Positions 36,650 through 44,824 of a stretch of 64,000 bases of DNA are shown here, piece by piece. Under the pieces are notes generated by a model, which made no database searches, was not told the origin of the DNA, and was given only the letters and a program-made list of their open reading frames with translations. Location of the stretch: positions 62,001 to 126,000 of the forward strand of contig CAVYRD010000012.1 in assembly GCA_963770865.1 (NCBI GenBank), given 5' to 3'. The translations under genes and the position numbers were made by a program. Each line of letters starts with the position of its first letter. Position 1 is the first letter of the stretch. This stretch comes from Miltoncostaea sp963770865 (lineage in GTDB: Bacteria; Actinomycetota; Thermoleophilia; Miltoncostaeales; Miltoncostaeaceae).

Positions 36650-37624
36650 CTAGCCCTCCGTTGCCCGGGCGAGGCTTGCCGCCGCGCCGCTGTCCTCGTG
36701 CGAGGAGATCCCCGCCTCGAGCCACCTCTCCGCGTCCATGGCGGCCATGCAGCCGCTCGCCGCCGCGGTGATCGCCTGCTTGTAGATCGTGTCCTGGACG
36801 TCGCCGCAGGCGAAGACGCCCTCGACGCTGGTGCGCGTGCCGTCGGTCTCGATGTAGCCCGACCCGTCGAGCGCGATCTGGCCGGCGAAGAGCGACGTGT
36901 TGGGGTCGTGGCCGATGGCCACGAACATCGCGGCCGCCGGGATGTCCTCGAGCTCGCCGGTCTGGGTGTCGCGCACGCGCACCGCCTCGACCTTCTGCTC
37001 GCCCACGACCTCCTCGACCACGGCGTTCCAGCGGACGTGGATCTTCTCGTTCTCGAGCACCCGCTTGACCATGATGCTCGACGCGCGGAACTCCTCGCGC
37101 CGGTGCACGATCGTCACCGACGAGGCCATGCGGGCCAGGAAGAGGGCCTCCTCCATCGCGGAGTCGCCCCCGCCGACCACCACCATCGGCTTGTCGCGGA
37201 AGAAGAAGCCGTCGCAGGTCGCGCAGGTCGAGACGCCGAAGCCGCGCAGGCGGCTCTCGCTCGGGATGCCGAGCCAGCGGGCCGACGCGCCGGTGGAGAT
37301 GATCACGCTGTTGGCCAGGTGCTCCTCGTCGTCCACCCACACCCGGAACGGGCGCCGGGTGAGGTCGACCTTCGAGACGTCGGCCTGCTCGAGGACGGCG
37401 CCGAAGCGCTCGGCCTGGGCCCGCATGTGCTGCATCAGCTCGGGACCCTGGACGCCCTCCGGGAAGCCGGGGAAGTTCTCGACGTCCGTCGTCAGCATCA
37501 GCTGACCGCCGGCACCGAACCCCTCGGCCACGTAGGGCGACAGGTTGGCCCGCGCGGCGTAGATTGCGGCGGTGTAGCCCGCCGGGCCTCCGCCGATGAT
37601 GATGATGTCGTGGACGTCGTTCAC
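36650..37624 (-). CDS. trxB: Thioredoxin-disulfide reductase
   Basis: A 324-residue FAD/NADPH enzyme that reduces thioredoxin. IIIIGGGPAGYTAAIYAARA (FAD site, residues 7-26), CATC with redox Cys134 and Cys137, VVVGGGDSAMEEALFLAR (NADPH site) and GVFACGDVQDTIYKQAITAAASG (FAD C-terminal site) are complete. GTG 37624 follows a GAGGAGG ribosome site. The frame continues upstream to 37822, but that part lies over the operator and the opposite gene. First gene of the csoR-containing operon. Confidence 0.95.
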   Translation of the reverse strand: MNDVHDIIIIGGGPAGYTAAIYAARANLSPYVAEGFGAGGQLMLTTDVENFPGFPEGVQGPELMQHMRAQAERFGAVLEQADVSKVDLTRRPFRVWVDDEEHLANSVIISTGASARWLGIPSESRLRGFGVSTCATCDGFFFRDKPMVVVGGGDSAMEEALFLARMASSVTIVHRREEFRASSIMVKRVLENEKIHVRWNAVVEEVVGEQKVEAVRVRDTQTGELEDIPAAAMFVAIGHDPNTSLFAGQIALDGSGYIETDGTRTSVEGVFACGDVQDTIYKQAITAAASGCMAAMDAERWLEAGISSHEDSGAAASLARATEG

Positions 37625-37651
37625 GGGCGTCGCCTCCTCGGATCGTCCGAT

Positions 37652-37667
37652 ATACCCATGGGGGTAT
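37652..37667. promoter_or_regulatory. CsoR-type operator between trxB and zinc-ribbon gene
   Basis: ATACCC-ATGG-GGGTAT is a perfect 6-base inverted repeat with a 4-base centre, of the TACCC-N-GGGTA type bound by CsoR-family repressors. It covers the TATATC -10 candidate of trxB on one strand and the TATCCT -10 element (37665-37670) of the 37677 gene on the other. With the repressor gene at the end of the trxB operon, autoregulation is the simplest reading. Confidence 0.75.
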
Positions 37668-37676
37668 CCTAGCACC

Positions 37677-37889
37677 GTGTCCACCACCTGCCGCCTGTGC
37701 GGTGGCGCCGTCGAGGGGACGGTGCTGTCGGGCATCGTCTCGCTCAAGCGCCGCCGGTCCATGATGGCCTCCGGGCGCGTGAGCTCTCTCCGCGCCGAGA
37801 CCTGCACCGTCTGCGGGCACACCGAGCTGTTCGCCGACCGGCCCGAGCGCCTCTTCCCCGAGATCCCCCGGGAGACGAGCGGGAACTGA
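37677..37889 (+). CDS. Small zinc-ribbon protein
   Basis: A 70-residue protein with two CxxC pairs (TTCRLCGG near the start, TCTVCGHTELF in the middle) that probably bind one zinc, separated by a basic stretch SLKRRRSMM. GTG 37677 has TATCCT 6 bases upstream, overlapping the operator. It is divergent from trxB and likely in the same regulon. No family name can be given. Confidence 0.72.
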   Translation: MSTTCRLCGGAVEGTVLSGIVSLKRRRSMMASGRVSSLRAETCTVCGHTELFADRPERLFPEIPRETSGN

Positions 37890-38504
37890 CCTCGGCGGCC
37901 CCGTCCCGCGCAGCCGCCGCCGGCGGTCGATCGGCGGCTCCGAGGGCGTGCGGCGCGGCAGCCAGACGAGCTTGTTGCCGACGCCGGTCGGCCGCCGGCA
38001 CGAGGCGTAGTAGCGGCGCCCCTCGGTGCGCTCGACCGCGCCGATGCGGCGCGCGTCCTCGAGCGTCGCGGCGCCCCAGGCGGCCAGCATCCCGACGACG
38101 ACGCCCTCGGCGGTGCCGCCGCGCCCGAGCACGCCGATCAGGAACGTCAGCATCGCCGCGCTGCCGATCGTCAGCACCACGCCCGAGAAGAGCGCCCAGC
38201 GGCGCCAGTCGCGCGGGGTGGCCTCCAGGCGCCGGGGCCCGCTGGCGCGGACGGCCTGGGGCAGGCGCACCGACGGCAGCGCGGCCTTGCGCAGCCAGAC
38301 GCGGAAGAGCGGGTAGCAGAGGACCCCGGTGAGGCCGGTGATGCCGAAGGCGGCCGCGCACCAGCGCCCCGTGAGGCCCTCGTCCGTGCCCGCCTGCAGC
38401 GCGATCGACAGCAGCAGCATCAGCCCCGCCACCACGATCAGCGTCCACGAGAAGAGCCGGGCGAGGCTCGCGTAGCCCCAGAGCTTCTCGCCGGTGTCCG
38501 CCAC
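37890..38504 (-). CDS. Four-span membrane protein, 3' end uncertain
   Basis: About 200 residues of unknown function from GTG 38504: spans at about 12-35, 48-68, 105-125 and 130-150, then RRIGAVERTEGRRYYASCRRPTGVGNKLVWLPRRTP. The frame stays open well past this point, through the antisense of the zinc-ribbon gene and trxB to 36321. There is no stop in any minus frame between about 37747 and 37960. The end given is therefore a guess at the last convincing codons, just short of the convergent gene. A shift of frame would end it at 37744. Confidence 0.5.
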
Positions 38505-38541
38505 GGGGTCAGGGTACTCGCCCGCGACTATGCTCGTGCGG

Positions 38542-40053
38542 ATGGGGGACCGCGCCGCCGCACGCGTCACCGCGACCCGCGCGCGCCTGCTCGCGCACCC
38601 GCGCTGGCGCTGGATGGCGCTGATGGTCGTGGCGAGCGGGATGATGCTCTCGGTCGTCAACGTCAGCATCGTCAACATCGCCCTGCCGACGATGGCGGCC
38701 GACCTCGGCGTGGACGTGCCGTCGATCTCCTGGGTCGTCACGGGCTTCCTCGTGACCCAGGCCACCCTGCTGGCGCTGGCCGGCCGGGCCGGCGACCTCT
38801 ACGGCCGACGCCGCGTGTTCGTGGCCGGGGTGCTGGTGCTCTGCCTCGGGTCGGTGCTCTGCGCCGTGAGCTGGAGCGCGCCGTCGCTGGTGGCCTTCCG
38901 CATCCTCCAGGCGGTGGGGGCGTGCGCGATGGCGCCGACCGCCTACGCCTACGCCGCCGAGCTCTTCGGCCCGCGCGAGCGCGGCGTCGCCCTCGGCGTG
39001 ATGGGCGGCGTGCTCGGCCTGGCGCCGGTGCTCGCGCTCAACATCGCCGGCGTCCTGGTGGGGACGCTCGGCTGGCGCAGCGTCTTCTGGTTCAGCCCGG
39101 TCTTCGGCGTGTTCGTGCTGGCGGGCGCCGCCCTGGTGCTGCCGGAGATGCGCCCGCGCGGCGCCGACCGCGACTTCGACCTGCCCGGCGCCGCCCTGGC
39201 CGCCACCGGGCTGTTCGCGCTGCTGGTCGCGCTCTCGCGCGGGGAGGCGTGGGGGTGGGCGTCCGGGCGCACCCTCGGCGCCGCGGCCCTCGGCGTCGCG
39301 TCGCTGGCGCTCTTCGTGCGGCACGAGGCGCGGGCCGCCAGCCCGATGATCGACCTCCGCCTGCTGCGCCGCCGGTCTCTGGCCACGGCCAACCTGGCCG
39401 CGATGGCGTCGTCGGCGGCCCTGTTCGGGGTGCTGATCCTGCTGCCGTTCTACCTCACGGCCGTGCTCGGGTTCGGGCCGGTGCAGCTGGCGCTCGCCAT
39501 CACGCCGATCGCCGCCTCGTTCATGCTCGTCGCGCCGCTCGCCGGGCGCTCCATCGGCCGGGCCGGGTCCGACCGGCTGGCGACGGCCGGCTTCCTGGTG
39601 TCCGCCGCGGGCGCCGCCTGGATGTCGGCCGCCGCCACGGCCCAGGACTACACGCTGCTCCTCCCCGGCATCATCGGCTTCGGGGTCGGCCTCGCCATCG
39701 CGACCTCGCCGATCACGCTCACTGCGATCCACGACGTGCCCGCCGTCCGCCTGGGCGTGGCGTCGGCCCTGCCGAACATCAGCCGGTACATCGGCGGCGC
39801 GCTCGGCGGGGCGCTGCTCGGCGCGATCCTGCACGCGCACCTCGCCGCGGGGCTCGACCGGGCCCGCGGCCGCCTGGCGCCGGCCGGGCGCGACCTGGTG
39901 GCCGAGGGCTTCCGCTGGGCCGTGCTCCTCGCCGTCGGGTTCCTGCTGCTGGCCGCGCTGACGGCGTCGCGGATGCCGCGCCTCACCGGCCGCGAGTCGG
40001 CGCCGCCGCCCGTCGCGCCGCCCGTCCCCCTCGACTCCCCGGTGGCCCGGTGA
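38542..40053 (+). CDS. MFS multidrug exporter (DHA2, 14-span type)
   Basis: A 503-residue transporter with about 14 spans. VNIALPTMAADLGVDVPSISWVVTGFLVTQA, GRAGDLYGRRRVFVAG (motif A) and GVMGGVLGLAPVLALNIAGVLVGTLGWRSVFW (motif C, antiporter) identify a drug/H+ antiporter of the DHA2 group. ATG 38542 is chosen because TATGCT lies exactly 7 bases upstream; ATG 38530 would overlap that element. It may export a toxic compound, but the substrate is unknown. Confidence 0.9.
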   Translation: MGDRAAARVTATRARLLAHPRWRWMALMVVASGMMLSVVNVSIVNIALPTMAADLGVDVPSISWVVTGFLVTQATLLALAGRAGDLYGRRRVFVAGVLVLCLGSVLCAVSWSAPSLVAFRILQAVGACAMAPTAYAYAAELFGPRERGVALGVMGGVLGLAPVLALNIAGVLVGTLGWRSVFWFSPVFGVFVLAGAALVLPEMRPRGADRDFDLPGAALAATGLFALLVALSRGEAWGWASGRTLGAAALGVASLALFVRHEARAASPMIDLRLLRRRSLATANLAAMASSAALFGVLILLPFYLTAVLGFGPVQLALAITPIAASFMLVAPLAGRSIGRAGSDRLATAGFLVSAAGAAWMSAAATAQDYTLLLPGIIGFGVGLAIATSPITLTAIHDVPAVRLGVASALPNISRYIGGALGGALLGAILHAHLAAGLDRARGRLAPAGRDLVAEGFRWAVLLAVGFLLLAALTASRMPRLTGRESAPPPVAPPVPLDSPVAR

Positions 40054-41069
40054 GCCTGCGCGTCGGCGTCTTCCTGGCCCCGGTGCGCGACACGCCGCAC
40101 CACGTCGCGCTCGCCGAGGAGCTCGGCTTCGCCTCGGCCTGGTGCTACGACTCGCCGCTCCTCTACCACGACCCGTTCCTCGCGCTGGCGCGCGCCGCCG
40201 ACCGCACGAGCCGCATCGGCCTCGGCGTGGGCGTGCTGGTGCCGGGCCTGCGCGCGCCGGTCGCGACCGTGGCCGCGCTGCGGACGCTCTCCTCGCTCGC
40301 CCCCGGCCGGGTGACGCTGGCGGCGGGCGCCGGGTTCACCGGGCGCTTCACCCTCGGCCTCGGCCCGGTGCGCCTGGCCCGGCTGGCCCGGGAGATCGAC
40401 GACATCCGCGGCCTGCTGGCCGGCGAGGAGCGCGCGCACGTCGAGGGCGGTCGGCCCGTGCGCGACATGCCCGTGCCGGGCGCCGAGGGCGCCGGGGAGG
40501 TGCCGATCTACGTCTCCTGCCGCGGCCCGCGCGCCCAGGCGCTGGCCCGCGCGGCGGGCGACGGCGCGATGACCGGCATCCTCTACCCGGGCGGCCTGGC
40601 CTCGCTGCGGCGGTCGATCGGCCCGGACATCCCGCTGGTCGTCCACGCGGTCGGGGCCGTGGCCGATCCGGGCGAGGCGCTCGACGGCCCCCGCCTGCGC
40701 GCCGCCGTCGGCCCGGTGGTGGCCGTCGCCTTCCACGCCTTCGCCGAGCAGCCCTGGCGCCTGGAGGGCCTCGACCCGGCGCTGCGCGCCCGCGCCGAGG
40801 AGTACATCGCCGCGGTCTCGGCGGCCTACCCGGCCGAGCGGCGCCACCAGGTGCTGCACCGCGGGCACCTCGTGGAGCTGACCCTCCCGGAGGACGACGC
40901 GATCGTCACCCCCGAGACGGTCGCCGCCCTCTCGTTCACCGGCACCGCCGACGAGCTGCGCGCCCGGGCCGAGGCGCTCGCGGCCGACGGCGTGACCGAG
41001 CTGGCTGTGCAGCCCGGCGGGGACGTCCCGTCCGAGCTGCGGCGGCTCGCCGCCGCGCTGCTCGTTTAG
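40050..41069 (+). CDS. LLM class (F420-dependent type) oxidoreductase
   Basis: A 339-residue luciferase-like enzyme starting at GTG 40050 (GTGA overlap with the MFS gene). FASAWCYDSPLLYHDPFLALARAADRTSRIGLGVGVLVPGLRAP and LAAGAGFTGRFTLG match the F420-binding MER-like branch, and PIYVSCRGPRAQALARAAGDGAMTG is the second substrate-side block. It is translationally coupled to the exporter, so it may act on the exported compound or its precursor. Confidence 0.85.
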   Translation: MSLRVGVFLAPVRDTPHHVALAEELGFASAWCYDSPLLYHDPFLALARAADRTSRIGLGVGVLVPGLRAPVATVAALRTLSSLAPGRVTLAAGAGFTGRFTLGLGPVRLARLAREIDDIRGLLAGEERAHVEGGRPVRDMPVPGAEGAGEVPIYVSCRGPRAQALARAAGDGAMTGILYPGGLASLRRSIGPDIPLVVHAVGAVADPGEALDGPRLRAAVGPVVAVAFHAFAEQPWRLEGLDPALRARAEEYIAAVSAAYPAERRHQVLHRGHLVELTLPEDDAIVTPETVAALSFTGTADELRARAEALAADGVTELAVQPGGDVPSELRRLAAALLV

Positions 41070-41707
41070 CGGGGCGTCGCCAGCCAGGCCGCAGCGGCGT
41101 CCAGGTCGTCCTGGCCCAGGCCGTGGCCGCGCGCGGACCAGTGCTCGGTGACGTCGGCCCCCCGGCCGCGCAGGGTCGCGATCAGCTCGCGCGCCATCCC
41201 CTCCGGGATCATGGCGTCGCCCGCGCCCGCCGCCGCCAGCACCCGCACGTCGCGCATGTCGAGGCCCTCGGGCGCGGGAAGCGGCAGCAGGCCGCGCAGC
41301 ACCACCGCGCCGTCCAGCAGGCCGGGGTGGCGCAGCAGCAGGGCGCTCGCCGCGTTGGCGCCGTTCGAGTAGCCCACGGCGTAGATCGGCCGCCCGCCGA
41401 GCTCGTACTCCACGAGCGCCGCCCGCACGAGGGCGGCCAGCTCGTCGATCCGCTCCTCGATGTCGGGGAAGCGGAAGGGCGCGTCGGGCGCGCGGCTGAA
41501 GAAGCGCGCCATCGACCCTTCCCGCACCCGCCCCCGCGGCGCCAGCAGCGCCGCGCGCGGGGCCAGGCTGCGGCCGAGCGCCATCATCTCGCGCTCGTCA
41601 CCCCCCGTGCCGTGGAGCATCAGGAGCGCCGGGAGGTCCGGGTCGCCGGGAGCGTACTCGTGCGGCCACCCGGCGAGGATCGCCGCGCCCTCGTGGGGGT
41701 TCGTCAC
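41066..41707 (-). CDS. Alpha/beta hydrolase, phospholipase/carboxylesterase family
   Basis: A 213-residue esterase. LLMLHGTGGDEREMM is the oxyanion region, YAVGYSNGANAASALLL holds the nucleophile Ser in GYSNG, GDAMIPEGMA the acid and ARGHGLGQDD the catalytic His. It is similar to the small esterases encoded beside glyoxalase-type dioxygenases (MhqD/MhqO pairs) that act on quinone or catechol adducts. ATG 41707 overlaps the dioxygenase stop; its own stop interlocks with the convergent LLM gene (TTAG). Confidence 0.85.
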   Translation of the reverse strand: MTNPHEGAAILAGWPHEYAPGDPDLPALLMLHGTGGDEREMMALGRSLAPRAALLAPRGRVREGSMARFFSRAPDAPFRFPDIEERIDELAALVRAALVEYELGGRPIYAVGYSNGANAASALLLRHPGLLDGAVVLRGLLPLPAPEGLDMRDVRVLAAAGAGDAMIPEGMARELIATLRGRGADVTEHWSARGHGLGQDDLDAAAAWLATPR

Positions 41708-42636
41708 GGACGGCCCGCCGGCGCCGTCCAGCCCGCGCGCGGGTCCGGCAGCGGCGTCAGCCGCGCCTCCACCTCGGCCCGGCGCGGCTCCAGCCAGCTC
41801 GGCAGGATCACGCGGGAGCCCAGCTCGTCCACCGGCATGTCGCGCGTGAAGCCCGGCCCGTCGTCGGCGATCTCGTACAGCACCCCGCTCGGCTCCCGGA
41901 AGTAGATCGAGTGGAAGTAGTACCGGTCGATCACCCGCGTCGCGCGGACCCCGGCCTGCTGCAGGCGGTGGTCCCAGAGCGGGTGCTCGCCCACGCTGGT
42001 GCCCCAGGCCACGTGGTGGACCGTGCCGGCGCCCTGCAGCGCCCGCTCGGCGGGCGGGGGATCGAAGGAGATCGTGCCCCCCCGCCGCTCGCCGCGCAGC
42101 TCCCAGACGCCGCCGCCCGCCGCCTCCGCGTTCAGCACCCCCTCGAGCAGCGGGCCGCTGCGCTCGGCCGAGCCGTAGGCGCGCACGGCCACGAAGCCGC
42201 CGATCGCGTGCTCGGCCGGCACCTCGGGGTGCCGGGCCCGCAGCGGCTCGTCGCGCGCGTCGACCACCAGTTCGTGCCCGAGGCCCTCCGGGTCCGCGAA
42301 GCGCAGGGCGTCGCCCTCGCGCTCGGTCGCCACGCCCTCGGCGGCCAGGCGGTCCTCCCAGAAGGCGATCGCCTCCGGCGAGCCAACCCGCGAGACGATG
42401 CGGTGGACCATCCCGCGCCCGGCCCTCCCGCGGGGCGCGCCGGGGTACTCGAAGAACGTCAGCTCGGCGCCCGGCGAGCCCTGCTCGTCGGCGTAGAAGA
42501 GGTGATAGACGCCGGGATCGTCCTGGTTGACCGTCTTCGCGACCAGCCGCAGACCCAGGACCCGCGTGTAGAAGTCGAGGTTGCCGGGGGCGTCCCCGGT
42601 GATGGCGCTGATGTGGTGGATGCCGTCCAGCCGCAT
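41704..42636 (-). CDS. VOC-family ring-cleaving dioxygenase (MhqO/LinE-like)
   Basis: A 310-residue protein of two vicinal-oxygen-chelate domains. GIHHISAITGDAPGNLDFYTRVLGLRLVAKTVNQDD is the first domain with metal His, GTVHHVAWGTSV the second with His, and YFREPSGVLYEIADDGPGF the metal Glu. It resembles the hydroquinone dioxygenases MhqO/MhqA that respond to electrophile stress. ATG 42636 follows a GGAGGGG ribosome site. It is coupled to the esterase and preceded by MarR-like dyads at 42655-42707. Confidence 0.87.
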   Translation of the reverse strand: MRLDGIHHISAITGDAPGNLDFYTRVLGLRLVAKTVNQDDPGVYHLFYADEQGSPGAELTFFEYPGAPRGRAGRGMVHRIVSRVGSPEAIAFWEDRLAAEGVATEREGDALRFADPEGLGHELVVDARDEPLRARHPEVPAEHAIGGFVAVRAYGSAERSGPLLEGVLNAEAAGGGVWELRGERRGGTISFDPPPAERALQGAGTVHHVAWGTSVGEHPLWDHRLQQAGVRATRVIDRYYFHSIYFREPSGVLYEIADDGPGFTRDMPVDELGSRVILPSWLEPRRAEVEARLTPLPDPRAGWTAPAGRP

Positions 42637-42654
42637 TGCCGCGTCCCCTCCGTC

Positions 42655-42707
42655 ATATGTTTGCGCATTCAAATATATCCCCATGTGCTTGCACACGCAA
42701 CGAGTTG
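42655..42707. promoter_or_regulatory. AT-rich dyad cluster upstream of the dioxygenase operon
   Basis: Three inverted repeats lie in one AT-rich island: TTTG-N6-CAAA at 42660-42673, flanked by ATATG and TATAT; TTGC-ACAC-GCAA at 42689-42700; and CAAC-GA-GTTG at 42698-42707. The first is close to MarR/MhqR-type operators that control VOC dioxygenases. No MarR gene is adjacent. The island sits between the dioxygenase and rlmN promoters. Confidence 0.5.
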
Positions 42708-42758
42708 CGGGGAGGGGCCGTCGCGGCGCGCCCTCGTGGAGCCGCTACCCTCCACCGG

Positions 42759-43763
42759 ATGGACCGCGCCGCCCTCACCTCCCTGCTGGCCGAATGGGGC
42801 CAGCCCGCGTACCGCGCCCGCCAGGCCCTCGAGGCCCAGCGCGCGGGCGCCGACGGCTGGGCGGAGGTCTCGACGCTGCCTGCCGCGTTGCGGGCGCGGC
42901 TCGAGGAGACCCTGCCGTTCTGGGCCCTCACGCCCGACGCGCGGGTGGAATCGCGCGACGGGACGGTCAAGTGGGGCCTGCGCGCCGTGGACGGCGCGGT
43001 GGTGGAGGCCGTCCTCATCGCACACGCCGAGGGGCGGCGGACGGTGTGCGTGTCGAGCCAGGTCGGCTGCGCGCTGGGGTGCACGTTCTGCGCCACGGGC
43101 GCGATGGGCGCCGGGCGCAACCTGACGGCGGCCGAGATCGTGGACCAGGTCGTCCTGGCGGGCCGCGAGGCGGAGGCGCAGGGCGCGCGGCTGACCAACG
43201 TGGTCTTCATGGGCATGGGCGAGCCGATGCAGAACCTCGAGGTGGTGCTCGACGCCTGCGGGACGATCAACGACCCGGCGGGGCTCGGCATCTCTGCGCG
43301 GCGCATCGCGATCTCGACGGTGGGCTGGGTCCCCGGCATCGCGACCCTGGCCGACCACCCGCTGCCGGTGCGCCTGGCGATCTCGCTGCACGCGGCCGAC
43401 GATGCGACGCGCTCGCCGCTGATGCCGATCAACGCGCGCTACCCGATCGCGAGCCTGCTGGCGGCCTGCACGCGCTACTGCGACACGACGGGGCGGCGGG
43501 TCTTCATCGAGTACCTGCTGCTGGAGGGCGTCAACGACTCGACGGCCGACGCGCGGCGCCTGGCGCGCCTGCTGCGCGACGGGCGCTTCCACGTGAACCT
43601 GATCGAGTACAACGCGACCGGCGGGGACTACACCGGCAGCTCGCAGGGCCGGCGCGAGGTGTTCATGCGGGCCCTGGCCGACAACGGCCTCGAGGCCTCG
43701 GTGCGCCGCTCGCGCGGCGCGGACGTCGCCGCCGCCTGCGGCCAGCTGGCCCGGAGCCGCTGA
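42759..43763 (+). CDS. rlmN: 23S rRNA (adenine-C2)-methyltransferase
   Basis: A 334-residue radical-SAM enzyme that methylates A2503 of 23S rRNA and A37 of some tRNAs. VGCALGCTFCATGAMGAGRNLTAAEIVDQV holds the CxxxCxxC iron-sulfur cysteines 104, 108 and 111. NVVFMGMGEPMQN, ISTVGWVPGI, LAISLHAADDATRSPLMPIN and the C-terminal catalytic Cys in AAACGQL complete the family pattern. ATG 42759 has TACCCT exactly 7 bases upstream (leaderless); the open frame extends further but without similarity. Confidence 0.95.
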   Translation: MDRAALTSLLAEWGQPAYRARQALEAQRAGADGWAEVSTLPAALRARLEETLPFWALTPDARVESRDGTVKWGLRAVDGAVVEAVLIAHAEGRRTVCVSSQVGCALGCTFCATGAMGAGRNLTAAEIVDQVVLAGREAEAQGARLTNVVFMGMGEPMQNLEVVLDACGTINDPAGLGISARRIAISTVGWVPGIATLADHPLPVRLAISLHAADDATRSPLMPINARYPIASLLAACTRYCDTTGRRVFIEYLLLEGVNDSTADARRLARLLRDGRFHVNLIEYNATGGDYTGSSQGRREVFMRALADNGLEASVRRSRGADVAAACGQLARSR

Positions 43764-43779
43764 CCGCCGGCGACTCGGA

Positions 43780-43806
43780 GGATCAGCCTCTCGCAGGCGC
43801 TGATCC
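43780..43806. terminator. Bidirectional terminator between rlmN and peroxiredoxin gene
   Basis: GGATCAGC at 43780-43787 and GCTGATCC at 43799-43806 form a perfect 8-base stem with an 11-base loop. It is centred in the 47-base gap between the two convergent stops. No long T-tract follows, so termination may depend on the stem alone. Confidence 0.7.
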
Positions 43807-43810
43807 CGCC

Positions 43811-44283
43811 TTAGGCCGGGCAGATCGCCAGGGCGGCGAAGTACTCCTCCTCGTCCGGGAGCTCAGGCCCGGGTTCTCGGTGAGGCTGCGACCGCGGACG
43901 ATGCCCTGCTTGTCGATGACGAAGCTCGCCCGTCCGGAGAAGCCGTTCTGGTCGCGGTAGACGCCGTAGGCGCTTGCTCACCGCGCCCTTCGGTTCGAAG
44001 TCGGCGAGCAGGACGGCGTCGGTGAGCCCCAGCTCCTGGGCGAACCTCCCCTGGACGTAGCGCGAGTCGACCGAGATGCCGAGCACCTGGGCGTCGCCCT
44101 CGGGTAGCGGGCGGAGCTGTCCTGGACCTCGGTGAGCTGCTTGGTGCAGTTGCCGCTGAACGCCAGCGGGAAGAAGACGAGCACCACGTTCTTCCGTCCC
44201 CGGAAGGAGGACAGGGTGACGTCCTCGTTGTCCGGGTTCTTGAGGGTGAAATCGGGGGCCTCCTGGCCGACCTCGACCGCCAT
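43811..44283 (-). CDS. Peroxiredoxin (AhpE/1-Cys-like), three frame shifts
   Basis: A peroxide reductase of about 157 residues. APDFTLKNPDNEDVTLSSF and VVLVFFPLAFSGNCTKQLTEV hold the peroxidatic Cys46 in the LAFSGxC form typical of AhpE and related actinobacterial enzymes. GISVDSRYVQGRFAQELG and RASFVIDKQGIVRG follow. ATG 44283 has a GAAGGAG ribosome site and TAGGCT about 35 bases upstream. A missing base near 44098, an extra base near 43972 and a missing base near 43866 break the frame; the net shift fits 473 bases. Probably functional, perhaps served by the TrxAB pair at 36.3-37.6 kb. Confidence 0.83.
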
Positions 44284-44370
44284 GCCGTCTCCTTCGTCGC
44301 TCGCGGGAGGACCGAGCCTAGTCCCGGCGCCACGGCGCGGCCCGCCGGCCCGCCCGGTAACGTCCGGCCC

Positions 44371-44580
44371 GTGCCGGAGCCCCCGGAGAAGCCGCGACGG
44401 TCGGCGCGCCCCCCCGAGAGCGGGTGGGAGCTCGGCGCGAGCGGGCTCACCAAGGTCGCCTGGGGCATCCTCGCGTTCCTGCTCGTGGCCCTCGGCGTGC
44501 TGCTGCTCTTCAGCGGCTACATCGGCTACGGCGGGATGATCCTCATCCTGGCCGGCGCCGCCGCGGTGAACCTGCTCTGA
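44371..44580 (+). CDS. Small two-span membrane protein
   Basis: A 69-residue protein: 28 hydrophilic residues, then spans VAWGILAFLLVALGVLLLF and GYGGMILILAGAAAVNLL. GTG 44371 has TAACGT 7 bases upstream, so a leaderless mRNA is likely. No family is recognised. It may be coupled to the next small gene through a CTGA overlap. Confidence 0.65.
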   Translation: MPEPPEKPRRSARPPESGWELGASGLTKVAWGILAFLLVALGVLLLFSGYIGYGGMILILAGAAAVNLL

Positions 44581-44765
44581 GCGCGCCCGCGGGATCGGAC
44601 CCCGAGGCGCTCGCGCACGCGCTGCGCGTCGCCCTCCCGGACGCGGACCCGTTCGAGGTCGGCGCCGACCTGCTCGCGGCGGCCGTGGCGGAGGCCGGCG
44701 CCGACCCGGCGGACGACGCCCTGGTGGCGGCCGCGCTGGTGGCCTGGGAGTCGTTGATCCACTGA
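44577..44765 (+). CDS. Small acidic/Ala-rich protein, possible CTG start
   Basis: A 62-residue open frame, SAPAGSDPEALAHALRVALPD through to VAWESLIH, with GC-rich third positions like a real gene and a predicted helical, acidic product. No ATG or GTG lies near its start: the only codon joined to the upstream stop is CTG 44577 in a CTGA overlap, and the first in-frame GTG is 44685. Real status uncertain. Confidence 0.4.
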   Translation: MSAPAGSDPEALAHALRVALPDADPFEVGADLLAAAVAEAGADPADDALVAAALVAWESLIH

Positions 44766-44824
44766 GGTCTTCCGGCCACGTGCACCGACCCCCTCCCTCC
44801 GTAAGGGAATAGGGTCTGCCCGCA

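Noticed and set aside
36321..38765. One 814-codon minus-strand frame joining the membrane protein to thioredoxin
   Set aside because: The middle part is antisense-like nonsense lying over trxB in another frame. TrxA has its own start at 36647 with normal length.
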